From Lichenicola sp965198575 (GTDB lineage Bacteria > Pseudomonadota > Alphaproteobacteria > Acetobacterales > Acetobacteraceae), in contig NZ_OZ240671.1 in the NCBI RefSeq assembly GCF_965198575.1, forward strand, positions 2,728,001 through 2,792,000: DNA of 64,000 nt, given 5' to 3'. Of this stretch, positions 24,902-32,621 are shown piece after piece. Under the pieces are notes generated by a model. The model made no database searches and was not told where the DNA came from. It saw nothing but the letters and a program-made list of their open reading frames with translations. How positions within the stretch are numbered: the stretch's first letter is position 1; every line of letters starts with the position of its first letter. The position numbers and the translations under genes are program-made.

Positions 24902-25270
24902 ATGATTTTCAGGCCGAATACCGCCGTCAGGTTGCGAGCGACGAGCGAACTGCTGCTCATCGATTCCATCGACGAGGAAAGTGCCACTGCGCTGTGCCGA
25001 CGTTTCGGCAGTGGCGGTCCCGAGGGTATTGCAGAACCGTTCCCGCTGGATGGCTTGCGGGAGAACGTCATCCGATCGCCGAGGCTGACGGCGCCACGCA
25101 CGAAGATGTCACCGATCAGTGATGCCCTGTGCCGGATCGGCTTGCATGGCTGGGAGCGCAAGACCTTCCGCGATCGCCCACTGCTTGGGGATGTCGACGG
25201 CACGGTCTGCAAATGCTGCGGCGAGATCCGCCTGGACGGTCCAAAGAAAGGTCCGCCCGCGTTGGGCTGA
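24902..25270 (+). CDS. small hypothetical protein with C-terminal Cys pair
   Basis: About 122 residues from the ATG at 24902, or 54 from an ATG at 25106. The C-terminal part looks constrained: DALCRIGLHGWERKTF, then GTVCKCCGEIRLDGP. This resembles small zinc-ribbon-like proteins with a C-x-x-C knuckle. The N-terminal part is less convincing. It starts divergently from the lytic transglycosylase. The opposite strand is also open over this stretch but reads as low-complexity Ser/Pro/Arg sequence. Function unknown. Confidence 0.45.
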   Translation: MIFRPNTAVRLRATSELLLIDSIDEESATALCRRFGSGGPEGIAEPFPLDGLRENVIRSPRLTAPRTKMSPISDALCRIGLHGWERKTFRDRPLLGDVDGTVCKCCGEIRLDGPKKGPPALG

Positions 25271-25353
25271 TCCGCCCGCGGCGGCGCGACGGTCGTGACC
25301 GGAGTTTCGCCCCCAGCCGGCCGCGAACGGCCAGGCTGTGTTTTCAGTGGAAC

Positions 25354-25430
25354 TGGCGCACCCGGAAAGACTCGAACTTCCAACCCCCAGATTCGTAGTC
25401 TGGTGCTCTATCCAATTGAGCTACGGGTGC
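25354..25430 (-). tRNA. tRNA-Arg (anticodon ACG)
   Basis: A complete cloverleaf on the minus strand. The acceptor arm GCACCCG pairs with CGGGTGC, and CCA is encoded. The anticodon stem CCAGA/TCTGG holds loop CTACGAA with anticodon ACG (plus-strand bases 25394-25396). The T-arm contains TTCGAGT. ACG is normally edited to ICG and reads the CGN arginine codons. Confidence 0.95.
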
Positions 25431-25498
25431 CTGGCCGTGGGGGCGGGGTGTAACCGATGGGTTCCGGCTCTGCAAGCCCCGCTGCGAAACAGCTCCGG

Positions 25499-25942
25499 TC
25501 AGTGGCCCAGCACGCGCTCGAACGGGTGCTCGACCGGTCGCACCATCAGGATGTGTGCCCGGCAGCTGGGCGTGCCGTAGGTGCCGTCGATCCGGCTGCC
25601 GTCCGCGGCCTGGGTGCCCTCGAACACCATCGGCAGCGGCTTGTGGTTCATGTCGCTCAGCATGAGCTGGGCATGCAGCGTGGCCGGCGCCGGCTTGAGC
25701 GTGCCATGCAGGACCAGCACGCCGCCCGACGGGATGAAGGAGATGTTCCTCGACCCGACCAGCAGCCGCGACGGCAACTGGTCGGGGCAGGTGCCCTTGT
25801 CGGTGACGAGGGTGCCGGTCCATTCGCCGACCGGATCCGGGGGGCCACTGCCGCCACCGCAGCCGGCGAGGGAGGCCGCCGCCAGCAACGGCAGGAGCAC
25901 AAGGGCGCGGCGGGCCACGCGGTAGGCCGGACGATTGGTCAT
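25499..25942 (-). CDS. hypothetical lipoprotein
   Basis: A 147-residue protein with a lipoprotein signal (LLPLLAAASLAGCGGG, lipobox Cys28) and a small domain that reads as a beta-rich fold: VGEWTGTLVTDKGTC, SRNISFIPSGGVLVLHGTL and SRIDGTYGTPSC. No family is recognised. The ATG at 25942 is preceded by a purine-rich GGAGAGGAGA, a strong binding site, so the longer frame to 26050 is rejected. It is divergent from guaA. Confidence 0.72.
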   Translation of the reverse strand: MTNRPAYRVARRALVLLPLLAAASLAGCGGGSGPPDPVGEWTGTLVTDKGTCPDQLPSRLLVGSRNISFIPSGGVLVLHGTLKPAPATLHAQLMLSDMNHKPLPMVFEGTQAADGSRIDGTYGTPSCRAHILMVRPVEHPFERVLGH

Positions 25943-26061
25943 GGCTGGTCTCCTCTCCGGCCCGGCGCCGGTCTCTGGCTCTCGACGGACGCGGCCGGTA
26001 TAGCAAGCCGCAACCGTTTTGCGATCCTGCGCCGCACCCCGTTGCCCCAAGGCCTGACACC

Positions 26062-27633
26062 ATGAGCGAGCTCGAAGCCGTCCTGCACGAGGACCGCATC
26101 CTGATCCTGGATTTCGGTAGCCAGGTGACCCAGCTGATCGCCCGGCGGGTGCGCGAGAGCGGCGTCTATTGCGAGATCTGGCCGTTCACCGCCGATCCTG
26201 CCCGGATCGCCGGCTTCGGGGCGCGCGGCATCATCCTGTCCGGCGGTCCGTCCAGCGTGCTCGATACCGGCGCGCCGAGGGTCCCGGACGAGGTGTTCGC
26301 GCAAGGCGTGCCGGTGCTGGGCATCTGCTACGGCCAGCAGGCGATGTGCGCCCAGCTCGGTGGTGCCGTCGAGACGCACGACGAGCGCGAGTTCGGCCGC
26401 GCCTATGTCGAGGTGATCGAGGACAGCGCGCTGCTCCGCGGCGTCTGGCAGCGCGGCTCGCGCGAGCAGGTGTGGATGAGCCACGGCGACCGGGTCACCA
26501 GCCTGCCGCCGGGCTTCAAGGCCGTCGCGGTGAGCCAGGGCGCGCCGTTCGCGATCATCGCCGACGAGGGAAGGCGGCTGTACGGCGTGCAGTTCCACCC
26601 CGAGGTGGTGCACACGCCGCATGGGGCCGCCCTGCTGCGCAACTTCACCCACGACGTCGCCGGCTGCCGGGGCAACTGGACCATGGCCGGCTTCCGTGAC
26701 CTCGAGATCGAGCGCATCCGCAAGCAGGTCGGCACCGGCCGGGTGATTTGCGGGCTGTCCGGCGGTGTCGACAGCTCGGTGGCGGCGGTGCTGCTGCACG
26801 AGGCGATCGGCGACCAGCTCACCTGCATCTTCGTCGATCACGGCATGCTACGCGCCGGCGAGGCGGAGGAGGTGGTGCGCACCTTCCGCGGCCGCTTCAA
26901 CATCCGGCTGATCCATCGCGACGCCAGCGACCTGTTCATCGACGCACTGGCCGGCGTGACCGACCCCGAGACCAAGCGCAAGACCATCGGACGGCTGTTC
27001 ATCGAGGTGTTCGACGAGGAGGCGCAGACGCTGGGCGGTGCGGACTTCCTCGCCCAGGGCACGCTGTATCCGGACGTGATCGAGAGCGTGTCGTTCACCG
27101 GCGGTCCGTCGGTGACGATCAAGAGCCACCACAATGTCGGTGGCCTGCCGGCACGGATGCGGATGCAGCTGGTCGAGCCGTTGCGCGAGCTGTTCAAGGA
27201 CGAGGTGCGGGTGCTCGGGCGCGAGCTCGACATCCCCGAGAGCATCGTCGGCCGGCACCCGTTCCCGGGACCGGGCCTGGCGATCCGCATCCCGGGCGAC
27301 ATCGACCGCGAGAAGCTGGACCTGCTGCGCCGCGTCGACACCATCTTCCTCGAGGAGATCCGCAGCGCCGGGCTGTACGACGCGATCTGGCAGGCGTTCG
27401 CAGTGTTGTTGCCGGTGCGTACGGTCGGCGTGATGGGCGACAGCCGCACCTACGACCAGGCGTGCGCGCTGCGTGCGGTGACCAGCACGGATGGCATGAC
27501 GGCGGAAGTCTATCCCTTCGACATGGCCTTCCTGACCCGCACCGCCGGCCGTATCGTCAACGAGGTCCGCGGCATCAACCGGGTGACGTACGACATCACG
27601 TCGAAGCCGCCCGGCACGATCGAGTGGGAGTGA
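26062..27633 (+). CDS. guaA: GMP synthase (glutamine-hydrolysing)
   Basis: A 523-residue enzyme that converts XMP to GMP with glutamine and ATP. The N-terminal glutamine amidotransferase has the nucleophile Cys89 in GICYGQQ and the dyad HPE at 179-181. The ATP-pyrophosphatase domain has the PP-loop LSGGVDSS at about 232-239. The C-terminal dimerisation domain has HPFPGPGLAIR and the universal end KPPGTIEWE. Length and motifs are complete. A stem-loop follows the stop. Confidence 0.97.
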   Translation: MSELEAVLHEDRILILDFGSQVTQLIARRVRESGVYCEIWPFTADPARIAGFGARGIILSGGPSSVLDTGAPRVPDEVFAQGVPVLGICYGQQAMCAQLGGAVETHDEREFGRAYVEVIEDSALLRGVWQRGSREQVWMSHGDRVTSLPPGFKAVAVSQGAPFAIIADEGRRLYGVQFHPEVVHTPHGAALLRNFTHDVAGCRGNWTMAGFRDLEIERIRKQVGTGRVICGLSGGVDSSVAAVLLHEAIGDQLTCIFVDHGMLRAGEAEEVVRTFRGRFNIRLIHRDASDLFIDALAGVTDPETKRKTIGRLFIEVFDEEAQTLGGADFLAQGTLYPDVIESVSFTGGPSVTIKSHHNVGGLPARMRMQLVEPLRELFKDEVRVLGRELDIPESIVGRHPFPGPGLAIRIPGDIDREKLDLLRRVDTIFLEEIRSAGLYDAIWQAFAVLLPVRTVGVMGDSRTYDQACALRAVTSTDGMTAEVYPFDMAFLTRTAGRIVNEVRGINRVTYDITSKPPGTIEWE

Positions 27634-27653
27634 CGGGGGAGTATTACGGCGTG

Positions 27654-27675
27654 GCTATCGACAGCCGTCGATAGC
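27654..27675 (+). terminator. hairpin downstream of guaA
   Basis: Perfect 9-base arms GCTATCGAC and GTCGATAGC around an AGCC loop, 20 bases after the guaA stop and 17 bases before the end of the converging gene. No T-run follows, so it may be a weak or factor-assisted terminator, or a transcript-stabilising stem. Confidence 0.4.
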
Positions 27676-27692
27676 ACACGGTCGTAGAAGGA

Positions 27693-28292
27693 TTACGGCT
27701 CCTTCCTGAACAGATCCTGGAAGATGAGAGGGCCCCAGACGCCGTCGCGTGCCTGCACCAGCCTGCCACCCTCGTCGAGCTTTCCCAGGCCGACGGGCGC
27801 GAACCCGAGTTGTCTTGCCAGGGCGGCTACGTGAGCGACTGCGTCCTCGTCGTCGCTTGATAGAAATACGACCCGGTGCCCGCCCTCGACGACCGGATCG
27901 GTCGCCAGCCTGGCTGCACCCAGGTGATTGAACCCTTTGACAAGCCTGGCGCCGGGGAACGCCTTCGCAACGAAAGCGGAGGACGGGAGACCGTCCAGCT
28001 CCCCCGGAGATACCAGCGTGTTCATCGCGTCGATGATTGTCTTGCCCTCCCAGCTCGGCAGGGCCTTCGCGATCTCGCGATGCTCCCCGAACGGGACCGC
28101 CAGGATGATCGTATCGGCGTCGAGTGCGTCCCGCAGTGTCGTGGGCACGACCTTGGGTCCGATCGCGTGTGCCTGTGGTGCCAAGGCCTCGGGCGGCCGG
28201 TGGCTCGCGACGAAGACGTCGATGGTCTTGCGGGCGAAGGCGTGGGCGAGGGCCTGGCCTATCTTGCCGAACCCGATAATCGCATAGCTCAT
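27693..28292 (-). CDS. NADPH-dependent F420 reductase-like NAD(P)-binding protein
   Basis: A 199-residue protein with a Rossmann fold (MSYAIIGFGKIGQALAHAFA, the GxGxxG motif). It shows the pattern of the NADP oxidoreductase coenzyme F420-dependent family: DTIILAVPFGEHREIA, GKTIIDAMNTLV, VKGFNHLGAARLA and HRVVFLSSDDEDA. Bacterial members often act as NADP-dependent reductases of unknown substrate and need not use F420. It lies 39 bases downstream of an SDR on the same strand, so the two probably form a unit. Confidence 0.8.
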   Translation of the reverse strand: MSYAIIGFGKIGQALAHAFARKTIDVFVASHRPPEALAPQAHAIGPKVVPTTLRDALDADTIILAVPFGEHREIAKALPSWEGKTIIDAMNTLVSPGELDGLPSSAFVAKAFPGARLVKGFNHLGAARLATDPVVEGGHRVVFLSSDDEDAVAHVAALARQLGFAPVGLGKLDEGGRLVQARDGVWGPLIFQDLFRKEP

Positions 28293-28331
28293 GTTAAGTC
28301 TCCGATCCGTGTAGCTATCATTTTTCGGCGT

Positions 28332-29066
28332 TCAGATGGCCGAGAAGCCGCCATCGACAGACAATTCCACGCCATTCACGAAGCTCGAATCGTCCGAGGC
28401 AAGAAACAGGGCGACCGACGCGATTTCCTCAGGGCGACCCATCTTTCCGCGTGGGATCAGGGATTCGAACATCCGCTTCGCCTCCTCGGTAAGAACCTGG
28501 TCCTGCATCGGCGTCGCGATCGGACCCGGGCTCAGCACGTTCACCCGGATATTCCTGCCCTTCAATTCGTTGAGCCAGGTGCGCGCGAAAGACCGCAACG
28601 CCGCCTTGCTTGCCGCGTACACGCCGTAACCGGGAAATCCTTTCACCGAAGCGACTGATCCGGTCATGAAGATCGACCCGCCGTCGTTGAACAGCGGCAA
28701 GGCCTTCTGAACCGTGAACAGCGTGCCGCGTGTATTCAGGTCGAAGGTCGTATCGAAATGCTGCTCGGTGATCTCGCCCAGCGGGACGGCTTCGCCGATG
28801 CCGGCGCTCGCATACAGGACGTCGATCCTGCCTTTTTCGCGGCTGACTGTATCGAACAGGCGGTCGAGGTCGTCGAGATTGGCCGCGTCGCCGCGCACGC
28901 CGGTCACGTTGCGGCCGATCAGCCGGACGGCCTCGTCCAGCGCCTCCTGTCTCCGGCCGGTGATGAAGACATAGGCGCCCTCCTCGACGAACCGCTTGGC
29001 GCTTGCCAGCGCCATTCCGCTCGATCCACCCGTGATGACTGCGATCTTGTTGTCCAGCTTTCCCAT
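28332..29066 (-). CDS. SDR family oxidoreductase
   Basis: A 244-residue classical short-chain dehydrogenase. The coenzyme motif is TGGSSGMALAS, in which the last glycine of TGxxxGxG is alanine. ASAGIG replaces the usual NNAG, and the active site is YAASK with an upstream Ser in FMTGSVAS. The closing motif is NGVELSVDGG. The ATG at 29066 gives the usual length; the frame to 29249 adds a non-conserved tail. It is divergent from a LysR regulator and is likely its target. Confidence 0.87.
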   Translation of the reverse strand: MGKLDNKIAVITGGSSGMALASAKRFVEEGAYVFITGRRQEALDEAVRLIGRNVTGVRGDAANLDDLDRLFDTVSREKGRIDVLYASAGIGEAVPLGEITEQHFDTTFDLNTRGTLFTVQKALPLFNDGGSIFMTGSVASVKGFPGYGVYAASKAALRSFARTWLNELKGRNIRVNVLSPGPIATPMQDQVLTEEAKRMFESLIPRGKMGRPEEIASVALFLASDDSSFVNGVELSVDGGFSAI

Positions 29067-29278
29067 GATGTCCTGAGACTCCGTCGTTGGTTGCGCGGGG
29101 AGCTCCCCCGAGAACCCCGAGATGGGTCTGCCGGCGTCGGGCGTTGAGTGCCGAGCCGCGCACATCGGTGGTGCGAAATCGATCCGGCTGGAGGTCGGGC
29201 GCACGTCGCGGCTCCCGATTTCCGGCATTCGGACCTGCGTCACGCTCACCGATCCGAGCTATACCGCCTTGGGAAAGC

Positions 29279-29292
29279 GCACCGCACGGTGC
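29279..29292. promoter_or_regulatory. inverted repeat between SDR and lysR genes
   Basis: Arms GCACCG and CGGTGC separated by two bases, 27 bases before the lysR start and within the 253-base divergent intergenic region. LysR proteins usually bind such sites to control themselves and the divergent gene. No other gene is visible in this gap. Confidence 0.35.
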
Positions 29293-29319
29293 AGGATCGC
29301 ACCATAATGGACACGCCCG

Positions 29320-30216
29320 ATGATCGACTGGGACGACGTTCGCTACTTTCTTGCCGTCGCGCGCGGAGGGTCGGTGCGGGCCGCCGCGGCGCGCCTTGCG
29401 GTGAATCATTCGACCGTGCTGCGCCGCATCGCCCAGCTCGAGGAACGCCTGGGCGCACAGATGTTCGAAAAGCTGCCGTCGGGCTACCGGCTGACGGAAG
29501 CGGGCGAGGAGGTTCTCGAGCTTGCGAACCAGATGGAAGCGTCGTCGCATCAGCTGGAGACGCGCGTCCTGGGCCGCGACCAGAGCGTGCGCGGGCTGTT
29601 GCGGGTGACGTTGGCGCCGACGCTTGCGACACATCTGCTTATGCCGGACTTCGCCGATTTCGCCCGCCTGCATCCGGACATCGAGATGGATATCCTCTCG
29701 TCCGGCGATCTGGCGAACCTGACCAACCGGGAGGCCGACGTGGCGATCCGCGTGGTTTACGATCGCAAGACCCTGCCGCTCAATCTTCATGGCCCGAAGG
29801 GACCGGAGCTATTCGGCGGGATCTACATGTCCTGCGATCGTCTTGCTGCATGGCGTGGAGGCCTGCCTGGTCCCATCCGGTGGATCGTCATCGGCGTTCA
29901 CGGCATCCCGGACTGGGCGAGCGAGGGTGAGGTTCGCACCACCGGGGTCCCGTTCAGGACGACGGACGCCCAGGCGCAGATCGTCGCAGCCAGGCAGGGG
30001 ATCGGGATCACGACACTGCCGTGCTTCGTCGGGGATGCCGACCCCTCGCTGGTGAGGGTGCCCGGCACCGACCTGCACCTGTACGGAACGCTGTGGCTCC
30101 TCACACATGGGGAGACACGCAAGACCAAGCGCGTGCGGCTCTTCACGGAGTTCGTATCGCGCAGGCTCGCCGCATACGCGCCACGTCTCGCGGGGCTGTC
30201 GATATCGCGTGACTGA
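29320..30216 (+). CDS. LysR family transcriptional regulator
   Basis: A 298-residue protein. The N-terminal helix-turn-helix (YFLAVARGGSVRAAAARLAV, then STVLRRIAQLEERLG) is of the LysR type. A linker helix and a periplasmic-binding-like effector domain from about residue 90 follow (LRVTLAPTLATHLLMPDFAD). It is transcribed away from the SDR / F420-reductase-like pair, the typical position of a local activator. The effector is unknown. Confidence 0.9.
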   Translation: MIDWDDVRYFLAVARGGSVRAAAARLAVNHSTVLRRIAQLEERLGAQMFEKLPSGYRLTEAGEEVLELANQMEASSHQLETRVLGRDQSVRGLLRVTLAPTLATHLLMPDFADFARLHPDIEMDILSSGDLANLTNREADVAIRVVYDRKTLPLNLHGPKGPELFGGIYMSCDRLAAWRGGLPGPIRWIVIGVHGIPDWASEGEVRTTGVPFRTTDAQAQIVAARQGIGITTLPCFVGDADPSLVRVPGTDLHLYGTLWLLTHGETRKTKRVRLFTEFVSRRLAAYAPRLAGLSISRD

Positions 30217-30294
30217 CGTTCGGCGGGCTGCCGATGGCGCACGTAGGTCCGCAAGTTGCTATGGTTGCGCGCCATCGTTGGACGGGAGCGCTGT

Positions 30295-31131
30295 TCACCC
30301 GAAATCGGTGGAGCGGGACGTCGACTCCCAGGCGGCGATCTCGGCCTGCATCGCCTCGATCTTGGCCTCGACGACCTCGAGCGCGTCGGCGCCGAGAAAC
30401 AGGCGCACCGGCGGGTTTTCCGCCGCAACGAGTTCGAGAAGTGCCTGTGCAGCCCTTGCGGGATCGCCAGGCTGGTTGCCGCTCTTTGCCTGGCGGGCTG
30501 CGCGGATCGGATCCATCACCGTGTCGTAGTCGGCGATGCTGCGTTCGGCGCGCACCATCGAACGCCCCGCCCAGTCGGTCCGGAACTGCCCCGGTGCCAG
30601 CGCCGTCACGTGGATGCCGAGATGCTTCACTTCCTTGCCGAGTGCTTCCGAAATGCCTTCGAGCGCGAACTTGCTGCCGCAGTAGGACGTGATGCCCGGC
30701 ATGGTGATGAAACCGCCCATCGAGGTGACATTGACGATGTGCCCCGAGCGCCGCGTCCGCATGCCCGGCAGCACCGCCTTGATCATCGCCACCGCGCCGA
30801 ACACGTTCGCGTCGAACTGCCGGCGCATGTCATCGAGCGAGGACTCCTCGAAGATGCCTTCGTGGCCATAGCCGGCATTATTGACAAGAACGTCGACCGA
30901 ACCGACGTCGCGCTCTGCCTCGGCGACCGCTTGGGGAACGGCGTCGAAGTCCGTGACGTCGAGCAGGATCGCATGGGCGCGCCCGGGAGCGAGTGCCGTG
31001 AACGCCGACATGTGAGCGTCGTGCCGGACCGTTCCGATGACGCGATGCCCTGCCGCCAGGGCGCCCTCCGCAAATGCCTTGCCGAGGCCGGAACTGACCC
31101 CGGTGATCAGGAAAGTCTTCTGGGTGCTCAT
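30295..31131 (-). CDS. SDR family oxidoreductase
   Basis: A 278-residue classical SDR: cofactor motif TGVSSGLGKAFAEG, NNAGYG, active site Ser in NVTSMGG and YCGSKFALEG. The ATG at 31131 is chosen, although a GTG four codons earlier is possible. It is divergent from a TetR regulator with an 18-base palindrome between them, so it is probably repressed by that protein. The substrate is unknown; the sequence resembles oxidoreductases of the YdfG/retinol dehydrogenase-like group. Confidence 0.88.
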   Translation of the reverse strand: MSTQKTFLITGVSSGLGKAFAEGALAAGHRVIGTVRHDAHMSAFTALAPGRAHAILLDVTDFDAVPQAVAEAERDVGSVDVLVNNAGYGHEGIFEESSLDDMRRQFDANVFGAVAMIKAVLPGMRTRRSGHIVNVTSMGGFITMPGITSYCGSKFALEGISEALGKEVKHLGIHVTALAPGQFRTDWAGRSMVRAERSIADYDTVMDPIRAARQAKSGNQPGDPARAAQALLELVAAENPPVRLFLGADALEVVEAKIEAMQAEIAAWESTSRSTDFG

Positions 31132-31170
31132 CTGTCGCTTCACTCGCGTTCGCTGTATCGTGCACTTATA

Positions 31171-31188
31171 TCTATATCATGATATAGA
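31171..31188. promoter_or_regulatory. TetR operator candidate (18-bp perfect palindrome)
   Basis: TCTATATCATGATATAGA is a perfect palindrome in the 94-base gap between the SDR start and the TetR start. It lies in an AT-rich patch that probably holds overlapping promoters for both genes, so occupancy would block both. Confidence 0.7.
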
Positions 31189-31225
31189 AAACAGCCAGGG
31201 GTTAGTCATCGGGGGGTCGAAGGCA

Positions 31226-31876
31226 ATGGTGGATGGTGCGCCGCAGTCGCTCAGGGAACGCAACCGGCAGAGTGCGCGGGACATGGTGCTCGACGCGGCC
31301 GAGCGACTCTTGCAGACGGGTGGGACAGCCGACTTCTCGATGCGCGCGCTTGCAGCGGAGGCCGGTGTCGGCTTCGCGACGCCGTTCAATCATTTCGGCA
31401 GCAAGACGGCCATCATGCAGGCGTTGTCCTCACGGATGATCGAACGGATGGCGGCCAGGTTCCAGCACGAGGCGCCGCCAGGCGATGCGATCGAGCGGGT
31501 TCTTGCGATGCAACGCATCAGTGTCGGGCTTCTGCTGGAGCAGCCGGAGATCAGCAGGATGGTCGTGGGCTCCCTCGGCCAGGCAGGGGCCGCACCGAGC
31601 ACGGTTCGTCCGCAGTCCGAAGCCATCTGGTCCCTGGCACTCGGCGCGTGTTCCGGGATCGCCCCCAAGATGGTCCGGCGCGCGCAGGCCGTGCTTCCCC
31701 AGCAGCTCGCCTTCCTGTTTCGCGGCTGCGTGTCCTTCTGGATCGCCAGCGAACTGGACGACCACGAGTTCCTGCAGGCGCTCGAAACCGGTGCGTCCAC
31801 ACTCCTCCTGGCCTTCACGACCGTCGGTCGCCAGGCGTATCTGCTTGAACGGATCAGGACGCTTGGAGGGTCGTGA
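31226..31876 (+). CDS. TetR family transcriptional regulator
   Basis: A 216-residue protein with the TetR helix-turn-helix FSMRALAAEAGVGFATPFNHFG at about residues 35-56 and a helical effector domain. The ATG at 31226 has purine-rich sequence upstream (GGGGGG, GAAGG); the frame to 31037 crosses the operator and is rejected. It is divergent from the SDR gene and converges on vapC with 18 bases between the stops. Confidence 0.88.
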   Translation: MVDGAPQSLRERNRQSARDMVLDAAERLLQTGGTADFSMRALAAEAGVGFATPFNHFGSKTAIMQALSSRMIERMAARFQHEAPPGDAIERVLAMQRISVGLLLEQPEISRMVVGSLGQAGAAPSTVRPQSEAIWSLALGACSGIAPKMVRRAQAVLPQQLAFLFRGCVSFWIASELDDHEFLQALETGASTLLLAFTTVGRQAYLLERIRTLGGS

Positions 31877-31894
31877 AGCCGGCAGCCCGCTCCG

Positions 31895-32320
31895 CTATGC
31901 CAGCAACTGTGTCGGCACGCCGAGCAGCGGCCCCGCATCGGCCATCCGCCGATCGAGGGTGTGCACCGTTGCACCCTGCTCCGACGCGGTGGCGAGATGC
32001 AGCGCGTCGCCGGCGCGCAACGCGATCGCATGCTGGTCGACAAAGCGCGACGCCGTGCGGAAATGGCCGCCCGTCACCGACAGCACGGTGAAGCTTTCCG
32101 CGACCAGCGTGTTGAACATCGCCAGCGCTGCGGCTCGTCGTGCCAGCGTGATCTGGCCCGTCCGCAGCTTGATCGCCATCGCCGACGACAGTTCGGTGAT
32201 CGTCCAGTCGCTGATCAGCAGCTGCGCCGGATCCTGTGCTGCCAGCCACTCCTGCACGCGCGCGGTCGCCGCTTCATTGGACAGCGCAGAGACGATCAGC
32301 GACGTCTCCAGATAGAGCAT
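31895..32320 (-). CDS. vapC: PIN domain toxin, VapC type
   Basis: A 141-residue PIN-domain ribonuclease. Acidic residues of the active site are seen at Glu43 (ITELSSA), Asp105 (RAGDALHLA) and Asp123 (HTLDRR). The first position, normally Asp in DTS, is Glu5 in LYLETSLIV. The start ATG at 32320 overlaps the antitoxin stop (TGATG), the usual coupling for type II toxin-antitoxin pairs. It would cleave RNA when freed from the antitoxin. Confidence 0.88.
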   Translation of the reverse strand: MLYLETSLIVSALSNEAATARVQEWLAAQDPAQLLISDWTITELSSAMAIKLRTGQITLARRAAALAMFNTLVAESFTVLSVTGGHFRTASRFVDQHAIALRAGDALHLATASEQGATVHTLDRRMADAGPLLGVPTQLLA

Positions 32321-32562
32321 CAAGAGCGATCGTCATCCCGCATGGCCCGGACCAGGTCTGCCGCATTGTCCGAAGCGGGCGGCATGGTGGCGGTCAGGGC
32401 CTGGAGCATGCTGCGGTCGATCCGCTTGCGCGGCCGGGCAACAACGGTCAGCCGCGCCACCGGCTTGCCCCGCCGGGTGATGTCGATGGTGTTGCCCGCC
32501 TCGACCCGGTCGACGAGTTCGCTCAGGCGCGACTTGGCATCCGCGAGACTGACCGCTTGCAT
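32320..32562 (-). CDS. Phd/YefM-type antitoxin
   Basis: An 80-residue protein. The N-terminal half has the Phd/YefM fold pattern: MQAVSLADAKSRLSELVDRV, then GNTIDITRRGKPVARLTV. The C-terminal half (LTATMPPASDNAADLVRAMR) would neutralise the VapC toxin. The N-terminal domain normally binds the operon's own promoter. The ATG at 32562 is the sensible start; the frame continuing to 33396 is a shadow of the neighbouring glycosyltransferase. Confidence 0.87.
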   Translation of the reverse strand: MQAVSLADAKSRLSELVDRVEAGNTIDITRRGKPVARLTVVARPRKRIDRSMLQALTATMPPASDNAADLVRAMRDDDRS

Positions 32563-32621
32563 GTCCCGCTCTTGACCATCTGGATAGTCATACAGCGGAT
32601 TACACGACGGTTTGCCATGAT

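Noticed and set aside
29067..29249. N-terminal extension of the SDR at 28332-29066
   Set aside because: The extra residues are not SDR-like and lie in the divergent promoter region.
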